From Thermoguttaceae bacterium (lineage in GTDB: Bacteria > Planctomycetota > Planctomycetia > Pirellulales > Thermoguttaceae), in NCBI GenBank assembly GCA_029975295.1, contig JARKPK010000098.1, forward strand, positions 1 through 64,000: 64,000 nt of DNA. Direction: 5' to 3'. How positions within the stretch are numbered: the first letter of the stretch is position 1; the number at the start of each line of letters is the position of its first letter. The notes below the pieces were generated by a model. It was not told the DNA's origin and ran no database searches. It was given only the letters and a program-made list of their open reading frames with translations. The position numbers were made by a program, and so were the translations under genes. Below, in pieces: positions 17,244-27,217 of the stretch.

Positions 17244-19601
17244 ATGAACGAAACGACAGTCGCGCTGACCCCTGTGGAACAGGCCGCCTTGGCCGCTTCG
17301 CCGTTTGGAGCAATCTATCCGCCGACGGAGAAGATTCCGGTGATCACCGTGGCCAACTTCCCGGCGTTGGGCAAGCTGGCCGCCATGCGGTTCTTGGAAT
17401 GGGTGCAAGACCATCCGGAGGGCGTCATCTCGTTGCCCACGGGAAAAACGCCGGAGCATTTCATCTACTGGGTCGGCCATTTGCTCAACTCATGGGATGC
17501 GCCGACCACGCGAGCCGTGCTGGAGCAGAGCGGCGTCGATCCGGGGCGGCGGCCGGAGATGCGCGGCCTGCGTTTCGTGCAGATCGACGAGTTCTACCCG
17601 ATTGATCCCTCTCAGCGCAACAGCTTCTATCACTACGTCAATAAGTTCTATATCGAAGGATTCGGTTTGGATCGCGGGCGGGCGCTGCTGATGAACTGCC
17701 GCGAGATCGGCCTCCGCGGCGACGAGTCGTTGGAGGACGTTTGGCCCGACTGGCAAGTGGACCTGAGCTTGCGGACGCGTCGCCCCGTTTCGGAACGGGA
17801 ACGCCGGCAGCAAGACGTTTTGCTGCGGATCGATGATTGGTGCCGCTGCTACGAAGATCGGATCAGCGAGTTGGGCGGCATCGGTTTCTTCATGGGCGGC
17901 ATCGGGCCCGACGGCCATATCGGATTCAACATCTTCGGCTCGGATCACCACAGCACCACGCGGCTGACGGCGACCAACTACGAAACCCAGGCGGCGGCGG
18001 CCGGCGACCTGGGCGGCATCGAGGTTTCGCGGCGGCGGTTGGTGATTACCATCGGTCTGAAGACAATCACGCGCAACCCCCAGTGCGCTGCCATCGTTCT
18101 GGCCGCCGGAGAAGCCAAGGCGGGGGTGATCGAATCGGCGGTGCAGGCGCCGTCGGGCGTGGCGGTGCCGGCCAGCGCGCTGAGGGCATTGCCGTACGCG
18201 CGGTTCTACATCACCTTGGGCGCCGCGAAACGGTTGTCGCAACGACAGCTCCGTTTGTTGGAAAAAAGCGAAACCATCAGCGACGAGCAAGTGGAGAAGG
18301 CCCTGGTCGATTTGGCCCTGGCCAAACAAAAGCGGTTGACCGACTTGCGCGACTGCGACTTGGCCGGCGACGAACGGGCCGCCCTGGTGGTGCAACGTCG
18401 CGGGCAGGCGCTGGCGGCGCTGGCCGCGATGGTTCGCGACCGGATGATCGCCAAGATCGAGGCCGGCAGCCGCCGCGAGGAAAACACGCGGTTCCTTCAC
18501 ACCGAGCCGCACCACGACGATCTGATGCTCGGCTATCTGCCCGCTATCGTCCGCAACGTGCGCAGCGCCACGAATGTTCATCATTTCGTCACTCTGACCA
18601 GCGGGTTCACCGCGGTGACGAATCAGTACATGCTCGATCAGTTGGGCCTGTTGAGCCGATTCATCGACTCGCCCGCCTTTGCCGCCCTGCATGCCGAGAA
18701 CTACTTCGATCCGCACAATCGCCATGCGCGCAACCGCGACACCTGGCAGTATCTCGACGGAATCGCGGCCAGCAACGCCGAAATGCGCGACCAGGGCGCC
18801 GCCCGACGCCTGCTCCGCAATCTGATGGAAATCCACGACGAGACGGACCTGCGGGCGATCAAGGACCGCATCGAGGAAACGGTTCATTACTTCCGCACGG
18901 TCTATCCGGGCAAGAAGGACCCCGACGCCATACAGAAGCTCAAAGGCATGTGCCGCGAGTGGGAAGCCGAGTGTCTGTGGGGCTATTTCGGCTGGCAGTC
19001 GTCGCACATCCATCACCTTCGGCTGGGGTTCTACACGGGCGACATTTTCACGCCGTCGCCGACGATCGAACGCGATGTGGTGCCGATCCTCAAGCTGCTG
19101 GAGTTCACCCAGCCCGATATTGTCTCGGTCGCCCTCGACCCCGAGGCCTCGGGCCCCGATACGCACTACAAAGTTCTTCAGGCGATCAACGAGGCGGCCT
19201 TGCGCTACAGCGAGGCCACGGGCCGCACCGAGTTGCGCATCTGGGGATACCGCAATGTGTGGTTCCGCTATCATCCGAGCGAGGCGAATCTCTATGTGCC
19301 CGTTTCGTTGAACATGTTTTCTGTGATGGAAAGCGCGTTTCTCAATACGTTCGTTTCGCAGCGAGAAGCGTCGTTTCCGAGCTACGAACACGACGGGCCG
19401 TTCTGCCAATTGGCCCAACGCATTCAGGTTGAACAGTACGCAATGCTCAAAACCTGTTTGGGGCGAGAGTGGTTTGCCGAGCATCCCAGCCCGCTGATCC
19501 GCGCGGCCCGCGGCATGGTCTTTCTCCGGGAGATGAATCTCGACGAGTTCCGGCAAACGGCCCGGCTGCTGAGGCAGTCGGCCGAAGCGGCCGCCGAGTA
19601 G
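17244..19601 (+). CDS. NagB-like glucosamine-6-phosphate deaminase domain fused to PIG-L/LmbE deacetylase domain
   Basis: A 785-residue two-domain protein. Residues about 30-345 match NagB: VISLPTGKTPEHF, FVQIDEFYPI and MGGIGPDGHIGFN with Asp223 and His225 equivalent to E. coli Asp141 and His143. The next position, normally Glu148 of FNEP, is Ile230 here. Residues about 415-700 match the PIG-L zinc deacetylase fold: EPHHDDLMLGY (His423-His424-Asp425-Asp426, in place of HPDD) and DPEASGPDTHYK with His641. Long NagB proteins with a PIG-L half are known in other phyla; the combination suggests amino-sugar deacetylation plus deamination. The missing Glu makes deaminase activity uncertain. The ATG at 17244 is preferred to a GTG at 17226; neither has an SD. 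Confidence 0.85.
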   Translation: MNETTVALTPVEQAALAASPFGAIYPPTEKIPVITVANFPALGKLAAMRFLEWVQDHPEGVISLPTGKTPEHFIYWVGHLLNSWDAPTTRAVLEQSGVDPGRRPEMRGLRFVQIDEFYPIDPSQRNSFYHYVNKFYIEGFGLDRGRALLMNCREIGLRGDESLEDVWPDWQVDLSLRTRRPVSERERRQQDVLLRIDDWCRCYEDRISELGGIGFFMGGIGPDGHIGFNIFGSDHHSTTRLTATNYETQAAAAGDLGGIEVSRRRLVITIGLKTITRNPQCAAIVLAAGEAKAGVIESAVQAPSGVAVPASALRALPYARFYITLGAAKRLSQRQLRLLEKSETISDEQVEKALVDLALAKQKRLTDLRDCDLAGDERAALVVQRRGQALAALAAMVRDRMIAKIEAGSRREENTRFLHTEPHHDDLMLGYLPAIVRNVRSATNVHHFVTLTSGFTAVTNQYMLDQLGLLSRFIDSPAFAALHAENYFDPHNRHARNRDTWQYLDGIAASNAEMRDQGAARRLLRNLMEIHDETDLRAIKDRIEETVHYFRTVYPGKKDPDAIQKLKGMCREWEAECLWGYFGWQSSHIHHLRLGFYTGDIFTPSPTIERDVVPILKLLEFTQPDIVSVALDPEASGPDTHYKVLQAINEAALRYSEATGRTELRIWGYRNVWFRYHPSEANLYVPVSLNMFSVMESAFLNTFVSQREASFPSYEHDGPFCQLAQRIQVEQYAMLKTCLGREWFAEHPSPLIRAARGMVFLREMNLDEFRQTARLLRQSAEAAAE

Positions 19602-19764
19602 CTTTTCGGCAAGGAAGCGGCGCGCCGCAGACAGACGGCTTTGCACAGACGATGAGCTTGCGCGGCCAATGATTCGGCAAGGCCGGTGGAGAGAAGGCCG
19701 GCAGGTCGATGGGCGCGTGGCTGGTTGCGCAGCGAGGTTCCGCCGGCTCGACGTGCGGAACGAA

Positions 19765-20313
19765 CTATTGCGGCCCCAACGGCATCATCTGGCGACCGCC
19801 GTATATCGGTTGCCCGGGAGCGACAACCTCGGGGCCGCTCGGGGCGCCGGACGGCGGCCCGATCCGCACAGGCGGCGGGGCGCTGCCTGCGCTGGCATGA
19901 ACGCCGCGTCGCAGTTCTTCGGCGCGGCCGAGAAGCTGATCGGGCGGCACCATCACCTGGGGCGACAAGTTGAAGTTCAAATCGCGCTCGTCTCGAATTT
20001 CGCCCGGCCAAAGATTTTCGGCGAAGAAATCGACCACGGGGTATTGGTACCAAGGCGGGCGGATGTTCTGCATGACGGTGAGCGTTTCGTAACCGTCTTT
20101 CACCAGCCGAATCTTTCGTTGCCCATAGTAGGTGAACGTATGGCTTACCGGAGTGACACCGATTTCGTAGTCGTCCACATAGACGAGCGCCCCGGGCGGG
20201 TTGCTGCGGATGGTCATTCGCCGCTGCACGCAGCCGATTGAGGCGGCTACGAGCACGAGCAGCAATGCGGTGAAGCTGCCGCAACGAACCCAATGCGCGC
20301 GCGATCGAATCAT
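19765..20313 (-). CDS. PEGA-domain lipoprotein
   Basis: A 182-residue lipoprotein. Hydrophobic residues 12-27 end in a lipobox, AASIGC with Cys28. A PEGA domain follows immediately: MTIRSNPPGALVYVDDYEIGVTPVSHTFTYYGQRKIRLVKDGYETL. The next block (PPWYQYPVVDFFAENLWPGEIRDERDLNFNLSPQ) recurs in planctomycetal lipoproteins. The tail is Pro/Gly-rich. PEGA domains are surface beta-sandwich modules, often in proteins tied to the cell wall; no enzymatic role is expected. The ATG at 20313 is chosen for the leader; upstream in-frame sequence is not protein-like. It is divergent from the TPR gene at 21101. Confidence 0.82.
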   Translation of the reverse strand: MIRSRAHWVRCGSFTALLLVLVAASIGCVQRRMTIRSNPPGALVYVDDYEIGVTPVSHTFTYYGQRKIRLVKDGYETLTVMQNIRPPWYQYPVVDFFAENLWPGEIRDERDLNFNLSPQVMVPPDQLLGRAEELRRGVHASAGSAPPPVRIGPPSGAPSGPEVVAPGQPIYGGRQMMPLGPQ

Positions 20314-21100
20314 TGGGGCGTGTCCTGCCGGATGCCGCAACCGGGCGCAAGAAACGCGATCGGGGCGCATTCGGTTTGCCGTCGTCTTGCCGAAGACCAC
20401 CGTATCGCCGTGTTGATCGTTCGTCAGTCGTTCCATCTGCCGAATCCGCTGCCATGCGATCGGCCCGACGGTGCTCCGATCGCCGCGCGGAGTATAAGCA
20501 ATCGTCGCCATCGGCTTCCAGGCCAAAATACCGACGCTGCAATAATCCCTGAAGGCAGAACTGGGAGGGATGGCGAAGATGGGGTGGGTTGCGGGGCGGT
20601 GGAATAGCCGCTTCTGGCCGCTTGACGCCCATCGGGCCGTCTTTCTCGGGCGGCGCATGGCGAAGCCGAGCGGCGCGGCACCAGCAATTCCAATCTGCCG
20701 GCATTGCAGCGCCAACATCATCTGCTCGCTGAGCCGTACGCGGGCGCCGCTGCTGGCTGGCCCGGCAGTGGGGGAGTTCCGCCGAGGACATACACGACCG
20801 GACGAGTGCGCCGTTGCCCCCAGTGACGGAGCGTATCCCTCGATTCGGCGGTCACAGAGAGCCAACGCGGCATGCCCCTTCGATCGTTGCGGCTCCGGCG
20901 CAAACCCAGCGTCCCATGGTTGCACCACCGCGCACTAGTCCTTTGCCTGCAAGCCACTTGCGGCATTCGGCCTGTGCCGCCGCAGCGGAGCGGGCGTACA
21001 AATGGTCGCACGAATCCGTCTTGCGCGGGATGCAGGCGACGGCTATCATTAATCCTAGGGGAGAACCATCCTCCGCGGTGCATGGGTGATTTGAGGATCG
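20314..21100. other. Long divergent intergenic region
   Basis: 787 bases between the PEGA lipoprotein and the TPR gene, transcribed outward. Open frames here have no recognisable protein features and shift between strands. No RNA gene or repeat found; promoters are expected but not placed. Confidence 0.4.
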
Positions 21101-24100
21101 ATGAACTCACGTTGCTGTCAACCGTTGATCGCTGTACGTTCGCAGGCGGCAACCGCCCCGCAAGTGCGCGTTTGCGAGCGGCGCTCAATACCAAGGGACG
21201 TGGTTGTGCGGAATGGCTCCGTCTCAGCCGCGCTCCCACCGTCGTCGTTCGCGCGACTCTGGCGGCACATTTGGGCGGCATGCGTTCTCCTAACGGTTAT
21301 CCCGGCAACGCCGCCGAGCATTTCGGCCGACACCGTGACGATGGCGGCGGCCGGCGGGGCGATGCGTCTTTCGGGACGAATCGTTGACTACACAGGTGAA
21401 AAACTGGAGTTGGAAACGCCCGAAGGCGGGCTGCGCACAATCAAGGCCTCGCAAGTCGTTGGTTTCTCCACCGATTTGGTTGCCGATCAGTCGGCGGCCG
21501 ACCAGGCTTTCGCCAGTGGCCGTTATGCCGAAGCGCTGGCGCTCTATGGGCGGGCGATCGAGGCCGAACGCCGGCCATGGGTTCGCCGTCTTGCCCTGGC
21601 GCAGATCGTCCGTTGTCGCCGCTCGCTGGGCCACACGGAGCAGGCTGTCGAGAGTTTTTTAGTTCTGGTTCAGTCTGATCCTGCAACCCCGCTGTTCGAC
21701 TGCATTCCCCTAGCCTGGCTTTCGTGGCCGCCGGAACCGAACGTCGAGTTGGCGGCGCAACGCTGGAGGGCCCGGCGCGAACCGGTGGCGCGCTTGCTCG
21801 GTGCGAGTCATTTGCTCACGTCGCCGCAACAAGTGGACGCTGCGACGATCCTCGACGAGCTTGCCCGCGACACGGACCCGCGGGTGGCTTGGGCGGCGCG
21901 GGCTCAACAGCTCCGCGGCCGGCCGACGGCCCTGCGGAGCGACGCGATCGAACAGCAGCAGGCCGTGTTCGCCGAAGCGCCGGGATGGCTGCAACCGGGG
22001 TTATCGTTCACTTTCGGTCGGGCTTGGGCAGCGGGCAATCAGCCCGACCGAGCGGCAGTGGCATTTCTTCGCTGCGGATTGACCGAGCCGTACGACCGTG
22101 TGTTGGCCGCCCAATCGCTGCTCGAAGCGGGCCTTGTGCTGAGCCAAGCCGGCCGCCAGCGCGAAACGGAGACGATTTGGCGCGAAATCGCCGCCAAGCT
22201 CGGCGACCAGCGCAGGGTGATGGCCGAGTTGGCGGCGCGAGATCCGCAGCGGTGGGGTCAGGCCGGGGGGGCCCGCTCGGATTCCGAACTTGGCCCCCTG
22301 CCGCTTTCGCGCCCAGTGCGAATGGGAACGGTCGGTGCTAAGACGAACGACGAAGGCGATTTCCTGGGCGCCCTTCGCGACCGCGGGCTGAGCCGCTTGG
22401 CGGTTGGTTACTGCGACTCGGCCTTGGCCCAACCCGGACTGTCGCCGCAGCGCCGCGCTGAATTGAGCATCGAACTGGCGCGTTCGTTGACCATCGAAGC
22501 CCTCGGCGCCCCGGCCGCGGAGCGCGCGCCGATCTGGGATCGCGTCGATCAAACGATTGCCCGATTCATCGATGCGCATGCCGACCATCCTTGGGCCCTG
22601 CCTGTGCGAGTTCAAGGGCTGATGGCCCGCTCGGCTCGGGCGGAGTTGGCGTTTCACGAAGCAGCCGCCCGGAACATGGCTCCGACATGGCTCGACCAGG
22701 CCAAGGAATTGTTGCGCGCCGCGCTGCGGCAATGGGAACTGCTTTCCGCCGAACTGGAGGAGCGACAACGGGCGGCGGTCGCTGGCGCGTCGCGCGAATC
22801 GGCACCGCCGTCGCCGCTTGCCGCGTTGCGGCGAACGGCCGCGTGCGAAATCGCGCGCATCTATCGACTTCAAGCGGAATGCTATCCGGCCGACAGCGAC
22901 GATCGCGCGCATGCGCTGCTGATGGCGGCTAAGCTCTTGCTGCCGCTGGCGCAGTCCGAAGGCGACGAACTCTTGCGTTGGCGCAGCCGCTTGAGTTTGG
23001 TCGCATGCTACCGCATGTTGAACGACTTCGATTCCGCCGCCAAGGCGATCGAAACAATGCGTCAATCCGCGATTGGCGATCGGCAAGAGTTGGCTCTGTG
23101 CGCCGAAGAGATTCGGCTGGCACTGGCCCGAAAACGCCTGGACGAGGCTTTGGCTCTGGCCGACGGCGACGTTGTTCGGCGCGATGGTTCGGAACCGGAG
23201 TACGACTTGGCGCGACTCGAAGCGTATCTGCTTGCGCGTCGGCAGGCCGCCGACGCAGGCAATGCCGCCAAGGCTGCTCAGTGGCTTCAGCGAGCCGACT
23301 CTCTTCTCCGCGACATCGAACAACAGCACGGTCCTGCCTGGCGTCGCCGCGGCGAAATGCTGTTGACCGCGGCCGTGGGCTCGGGCGAGGCCGCCGATGC
23401 CGCGATGCTCGTCCGAATTGCCGAAAACGCTTATCATTCCGAACAATTCGACGAAGCGATTGCCGCCTACGATCGCGCTGGCTCGGCCTTGCGCGACGCC
23501 AACGACCTCGACCGGGCGTTCGAGATCGGGTTCACGGCCGCAACGATCGCCCATCGGCTCTCCCGCCACGAAGACGCCTGCGCGCGCTATCAGCAGATCG
23601 CCCGCACGCATCCGCGCCATGCCAAGGCGGCCGAGGCGCACCTGCTTGCGGCGGGGCATGCCGCGGAGCTTGCCCGCAGCAACGAGGAGGAGCCGCTGCA
23701 ACGGTATTGCGCGCTGCTCGAAGAACACATTCAACGTTGGCCCGACAGCCCGACGGCCGATGAGGCCCGCTGGCGACTGGCGCGATTGTTCGAGTATCAA
23801 CAGCGATGGCAGGAGGCGGCCGACGCTTATCGGGCGATTTCCGACGAGTCGCGGCGTCCGGCCGCCGTGGCCTCGGTCGAGCGGTGCGTGAACATGCTGG
23901 TGGCACGGTTGAACGACCCGGCAAAGCGGGCCGCTGCGGCCGCAAGAGCCGCGGAATGGTTCGAATCGATCGCGGCAGAATCCCAGCGCACATCGCCGCC
24001 CCACTGGCGCCCGGAGCACTCATCGGCTGCCTTGGCCGCCACGCGGATTCGTCTGGCCCAACTGCCGAGCCAAGAGCAAAAGGCGGCCACGTTGCTCTAC

Positions 24101-24766
24101 CAAGCCCTTCGCGAAAGCAACGAGGCTGACACTGCTTGGCGGTCGGCGGCCGAATCGGCGCTGATCGTCGCCTCGGCCGGGGCCGGCCGCGGCGAACAGG
24201 CGATCGAGGTGCTTTCCGGTTGGGCTGCTCGTCCGGCGACCGAATTGGAATCGCTGCTCGACAGTCTGGCCGAGCTGGGAAGACGCAGCCCGCCCGACGC
24301 GCGCCGCGCCGTGGCCGCCGTGCAACTCAAGGCGATCGATCTGTTGCAATCGCGCCGCGGCGAACTTTCGGCCGAAGCCCGACGACGGCTCGACCAAATG
24401 CGCGCCGACGCGCTTCTCTCAGCCGGCCGCCGTGAGGAGGCCTTGGCAGCCTATGCTTCATTGGTTGCAGCCGATGATTCCGATGCCGCGGCGCACGAGG
24501 GCTGCGCCCGGGCGCTTTCGGCCGGCAGCCAAGCGCCCGATTGGGAGCGGGCGATCAAGCATTGGGGCGCTGCGCAAAAAGGGCGCCGGCAAGGTTCGCC
24601 CGAGTGGCTCGAAGCGCAATTGGCGATGGCCGAACTCGAACTGCGACTCGGCCGCAAAGCCGCGGGCGGGCAACGGCTGCGATTGATTGATCGTCAGTAT
24701 CCCGATTCGGGCGCCCCGGAAATGCGCGCCGAGTTGCAGCGACTGCTCCGCCAGGCCGGTTTGTAA
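21101..24766 (+). CDS. Giant secreted tetratricopeptide-repeat protein
   Basis: A 1221-residue protein. After a long N-region, residues about 53-77 form a signal or anchor helix (RLWRHIWAACVLLTVIPATPPSISA). Next is a short beta segment MRLSGRIVDYTGEKLELET, which resembles the small domain in front of TPRs in other secreted planctomycetal proteins. Helical repeats fill the rest: AFASGRYAEALALYGRAIEAE, AYHSEQFDEAIAAYDRAGSAL, YQQIARTHPRHAKAAEAHLLAA and LFEYQQRWQEAADAYRAI all show the TPR pattern. TPR arrays bind proteins or peptides; the partner is unknown. GAGG precedes the ATG by five bases. The repeats argue against an enzyme. Possible outer-membrane or periplasmic scaffold. Confidence 0.78.
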   Translation: MNSRCCQPLIAVRSQAATAPQVRVCERRSIPRDVVVRNGSVSAALPPSSFARLWRHIWAACVLLTVIPATPPSISADTVTMAAAGGAMRLSGRIVDYTGEKLELETPEGGLRTIKASQVVGFSTDLVADQSAADQAFASGRYAEALALYGRAIEAERRPWVRRLALAQIVRCRRSLGHTEQAVESFLVLVQSDPATPLFDCIPLAWLSWPPEPNVELAAQRWRARREPVARLLGASHLLTSPQQVDAATILDELARDTDPRVAWAARAQQLRGRPTALRSDAIEQQQAVFAEAPGWLQPGLSFTFGRAWAAGNQPDRAAVAFLRCGLTEPYDRVLAAQSLLEAGLVLSQAGRQRETETIWREIAAKLGDQRRVMAELAARDPQRWGQAGGARSDSELGPLPLSRPVRMGTVGAKTNDEGDFLGALRDRGLSRLAVGYCDSALAQPGLSPQRRAELSIELARSLTIEALGAPAAERAPIWDRVDQTIARFIDAHADHPWALPVRVQGLMARSARAELAFHEAAARNMAPTWLDQAKELLRAALRQWELLSAELEERQRAAVAGASRESAPPSPLAALRRTAACEIARIYRLQAECYPADSDDRAHALLMAAKLLLPLAQSEGDELLRWRSRLSLVACYRMLNDFDSAAKAIETMRQSAIGDRQELALCAEEIRLALARKRLDEALALADGDVVRRDGSEPEYDLARLEAYLLARRQAADAGNAAKAAQWLQRADSLLRDIEQQHGPAWRRRGEMLLTAAVGSGEAADAAMLVRIAENAYHSEQFDEAIAAYDRAGSALRDANDLDRAFEIGFTAATIAHRLSRHEDACARYQQIARTHPRHAKAAEAHLLAAGHAAELARSNEEEPLQRYCALLEEHIQRWPDSPTADEARWRLARLFEYQQRWQEAADAYRAISDESRRPAAVASVERCVNMLVARLNDPAKRAAAAARAAEWFESIAAESQRTSPPHWRPEHSSAALAATRIRLAQLPSQEQKAATLLYQALRESNEADTAWRSAAESALIVASAGAGRGEQAIEVLSGWAARPATELESLLDSLAELGRRSPPDARRAVAAVQLKAIDLLQSRRGELSAEARRRLDQMRADALLSAGRREEALAAYASLVAADDSDAAAHEGCARALSAGSQAPDWERAIKHWGAAQKGRRQGSPEWLEAQLAMAELELRLGRKAAGGQRLRLIDRQYPDSGAPEMRAELQRLLRQAGL

Positions 24767-24864
24767 CGGTTGGGCGGCGCCTGGCGACAGAAGGGCGCGT
24801 TCCTGCCGAGCCGGCATTTGCGAAACGCTGGGGCGAGGCGGGCAGTTCCGGCCGCGACTCGAGA

Positions 24865-26868
24865 CTATCGGGCCGCCCGCTTGCTTTCGCGGCCGCGGCC
24901 TCGCTGGGGCGGCACGGTTTGGTCCACAACGTGGCTTTTCGCTTTCTCGTAATTGGGACTTTGAGCCTTGCCGGTCAGTTCGAACAGAAAGCGGCTCGGC
25001 ACCGTCGGACGCGGTTTCCCCCATTTCATTCGCGACAACGCGAGTGTCAACGTCAATCGGCTTTGCGCGCGCGTCACGCCCACATAGCACAATCGCCGCT
25101 CTTCATCGACCGCCGTCTCGCTTTCTTTCACCGCGCGGTGATGCGGAAGAATCCCTTCCTCCATCCCCACGACATAAACCTCGGGAAACTCCAGCCCTTT
25201 CGCGGCATGCATGGTCATCAAGGCAACCGCGTTCTTTTCCAATTGGTCTTCTTTATCGTCGGTGGAAGTCAGGGCGAGCTCCTGGAGGAAGCCGCTGAGA
25301 TCGTGCTTGGGGTTCTTCTTGGCGAACTGCGCCGCCGCGTTGACCAACTCCTCGACGCTGGCCCAACGGGCGTCGCGCTCGGAGGGATCGTCGTACGTTC
25401 GCTGAAGCTCGCCGCGATAGTCGATCGCAGACAACAGATTGGACAGCAGGCGGTCCACCGGCAAACGCGCCGCGTCGGTTCGCAGCCCCTGAATCAGCCG
25501 CCGGAACGCCACTGCCCCGTCGAGGGCCGCCCGAGAAAGGCCGTTCTGCGATTCCACCCGCTCCAACAACTCCCAAAGGCCAATGCCCTCGGCGACGGCC
25601 ATTTCATTGAGCCGCCGCACGGCGGTCGGCCCCAATCCGCGGGGCGGCACGTTGATCACCCGCAGCAGCGAAGCCTCATCGTGCGGGTGGACGGCCGCCT
25701 TCAGATAGGCCAGCACGTCGCGGACTTCCTTGCGATCAAAAAAGGACCTTCCGCCGAGAATGACGTAGGGAATCCTCGCCCGACGCAATTCGGTTTCGAA
25801 CGCGCGCGGCTGCTCGTTCGTCCGGCAGAGAATCGCGAAGTCGCTCGGCTTTCTTTCGCGCCTTTCCAAACGCGCCGCGATTTCCTGAACGACGGTTTCC
25901 GCCTCGGCCTGCTCGTCTTCAAGCTGCAACACCCGCGGCGGCTCGCCGGCGCGCGTCGCCCGCAACGTCTTTCCATGGCGCAGGCGATTGAAGGCGATCA
26001 GCCGGTTCGCCCAAGAGACGATTTCGTGGGTCGAGCGGTAGTTGGTTTCCAACCGAACCACCTTCGCGTCGGGCCAATCGCGTTTGAAGTTCAAAATGTG
26101 CGTCACCTCGGCCCCGCGCCAACCGTAGATCGACTGATCGTCGTCGCCGACTACGCAGAGGTTTCGATGGCCCAACGCCAAAGCCTTGATGATTCGATAC
26201 TGCGGTCCATTGGTGTCTTGGTATTCGTCAACCAACACATGATCGAATCGGCCGGCCTCCGCTTTGAGCGACGCGGGATGCGAGAGGAACAACTCTTCGG
26301 TGCAGAGCAGCAAGTCGTCGAAATCCAGCGCGCCGGTCGCCCGCAGCCGATCTTGATAGCGCCGATAGGCGGAAGCAGCCAAATGCTCTTTGTCGGTCTC
26401 GGCCATCTGGACGGCCTGGGCGGGGCGCACGCCGGCGCTCTTCCAGCGGCCAATCAGGTAGAGCAGGTCGCCCGGGCTCAAGACGGCCTCGGCCATGCGC
26501 AATTCGCGCAGCGCCGCCCGGGCCACGCTTTCCTGGTCGCCGCGGTCGCAAATGGCGAATTCCGCCGGATACCCAAGCACTTTGATCCCGCGGCGGAGAA
26601 TGCGAACGCACAGCGAATGGAACGTTGATATCTCGGGGCGCTGCTTCGACCGTTTGCCCAGCAGCGATGCGGCCCGCTGCTGCATTTCATCGGCCGCCTT
26701 ATTGGTGAACGTAACGGCCAAAATTCTCTGCGGCGCAATGCCCGTTCGAATCAATTCGGCAATCCGGTAGGTAACCACACGTGTTTTGCCCGTACCGGCG
26801 CCGGCCAGCACGAGCAGCGGGCCGCGCAATGTGTAAACCGCTTCGCGTTGGGCTTGGTTCAAATCCAT
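24865..26868 (-). CDS. UvrD/PcrA/Rep-type ATP-dependent 3'-5' DNA helicase
   Basis: A 667-residue superfamily 1A helicase. It starts MDLNQAQREAV, the Q-motif region, followed by Walker A AGAGTGKT (residues 22-29). Motif Ia (AVTFTNKAADEM), motif II DEYQDTN, motif III VVGDDDQSIYGWRGA, motif IV LETNYRS, motif V MTMHAAKGLEFPEVYVVGMEEGILPH and motif VI EERRLCYVGVTRA are all present. It unwinds DNA in nucleotide excision and mismatch repair or in replication restart. Length is close to Rep and PcrA; the C-terminal ~40 residues are basic and short, so a paralogue assignment among uvrD, pcrA and rep is not possible. The ATG at 26868 is chosen because homology begins there. Confidence 0.93.
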   Translation of the reverse strand: MDLNQAQREAVYTLRGPLLVLAGAGTGKTRVVTYRIAELIRTGIAPQRILAVTFTNKAADEMQQRAASLLGKRSKQRPEISTFHSLCVRILRRGIKVLGYPAEFAICDRGDQESVARAALRELRMAEAVLSPGDLLYLIGRWKSAGVRPAQAVQMAETDKEHLAASAYRRYQDRLRATGALDFDDLLLCTEELFLSHPASLKAEAGRFDHVLVDEYQDTNGPQYRIIKALALGHRNLCVVGDDDQSIYGWRGAEVTHILNFKRDWPDAKVVRLETNYRSTHEIVSWANRLIAFNRLRHGKTLRATRAGEPPRVLQLEDEQAEAETVVQEIAARLERRERKPSDFAILCRTNEQPRAFETELRRARIPYVILGGRSFFDRKEVRDVLAYLKAAVHPHDEASLLRVINVPPRGLGPTAVRRLNEMAVAEGIGLWELLERVESQNGLSRAALDGAVAFRRLIQGLRTDAARLPVDRLLSNLLSAIDYRGELQRTYDDPSERDARWASVEELVNAAAQFAKKNPKHDLSGFLQELALTSTDDKEDQLEKNAVALMTMHAAKGLEFPEVYVVGMEEGILPHHRAVKESETAVDEERRLCYVGVTRAQSRLTLTLALSRMKWGKPRPTVPSRFLFELTGKAQSPNYEKAKSHVVDQTVPPQRGRGRESKRAAR

Positions 26869-27217
26869 CCGTGGCTGCGTAATAGCCGAGGAACCCAGAG
26901 AAGGCGAAGCCCCGAAAAGGCCGGTCGCCCACAATGCCAGGAGCTGCCCGGCGACCAAATCGGCCGAAAAGGGGCAACATTACCCCTGCCTGAGATGCAA
27001 CATCGTATGCGATTACCCACCGAAACGAAAGGGCCAATCGCAAATAGTTGCGATGTATGATTTTACAGACATGCTAACCATTTCCGCGCCGATGCGCAAA
27101 CGGCTCGCTGGCCGAACGCCGCGTGATGGCGCCCCAGAGCAACCGCCAACGGCGGGCGTCGGCGCGGCACGTGCTGCCGACCGACGAGAACGAGACGATC
27201 GGCAGATCGGCTTTCGG
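26869..27217. other. Intergenic region with a minus-strand terminator candidate
   Basis: Lies between the DUF11 gene end and the helicase start, both on the minus strand. It carries a hairpin plus T-run at 26967-26987 (listed separately). No coding frame supported. Confidence 0.4.
26967..26987 (-). terminator. Candidate terminator downstream of the DUF11 gene
   Basis: Read on the minus strand, AGGGG (26987-26983) pairs with CCCCT (26974-26970) over an 8-base loop, followed by further T residues. The stem is short. It is placed between the DUF11 gene end (27218) and the helicase start (26868), where a transcript end is expected. Confidence 0.35.

Noticed and set aside
17201-17605. GTG-start frame with AAGGAG at good spacing upstream of the NagB fusion
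   Set aside because: Runs out of frame into the NagB domain and has no protein features. It might act as a leader peptide, but nothing supports that beyond the SD.
17490-19646. Long minus-strand open frame (over 700 codons) opposite the NagB/PIG-L gene
   Set aside because: The sense strand encodes clear NagB and PIG-L motifs; the antisense translation is Arg/Gly/Gln/His-rich without domains. High GC content makes long antisense frames common.
20314-20928. In-frame upstream extension of the PEGA lipoprotein
   Set aside because: Would bury the signal peptide and lipobox deep inside; the extension has no protein character.
22001-24019. Long minus-strand open frame opposite the TPR gene
   Set aside because: Sense translation shows regular TPR helices; the antisense has no structure or SD.
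24919-26628. Plus-strand open frame of 569 codons opposite the helicase
   Set aside because: All helicase motifs are on the minus strand; this is a shadow.
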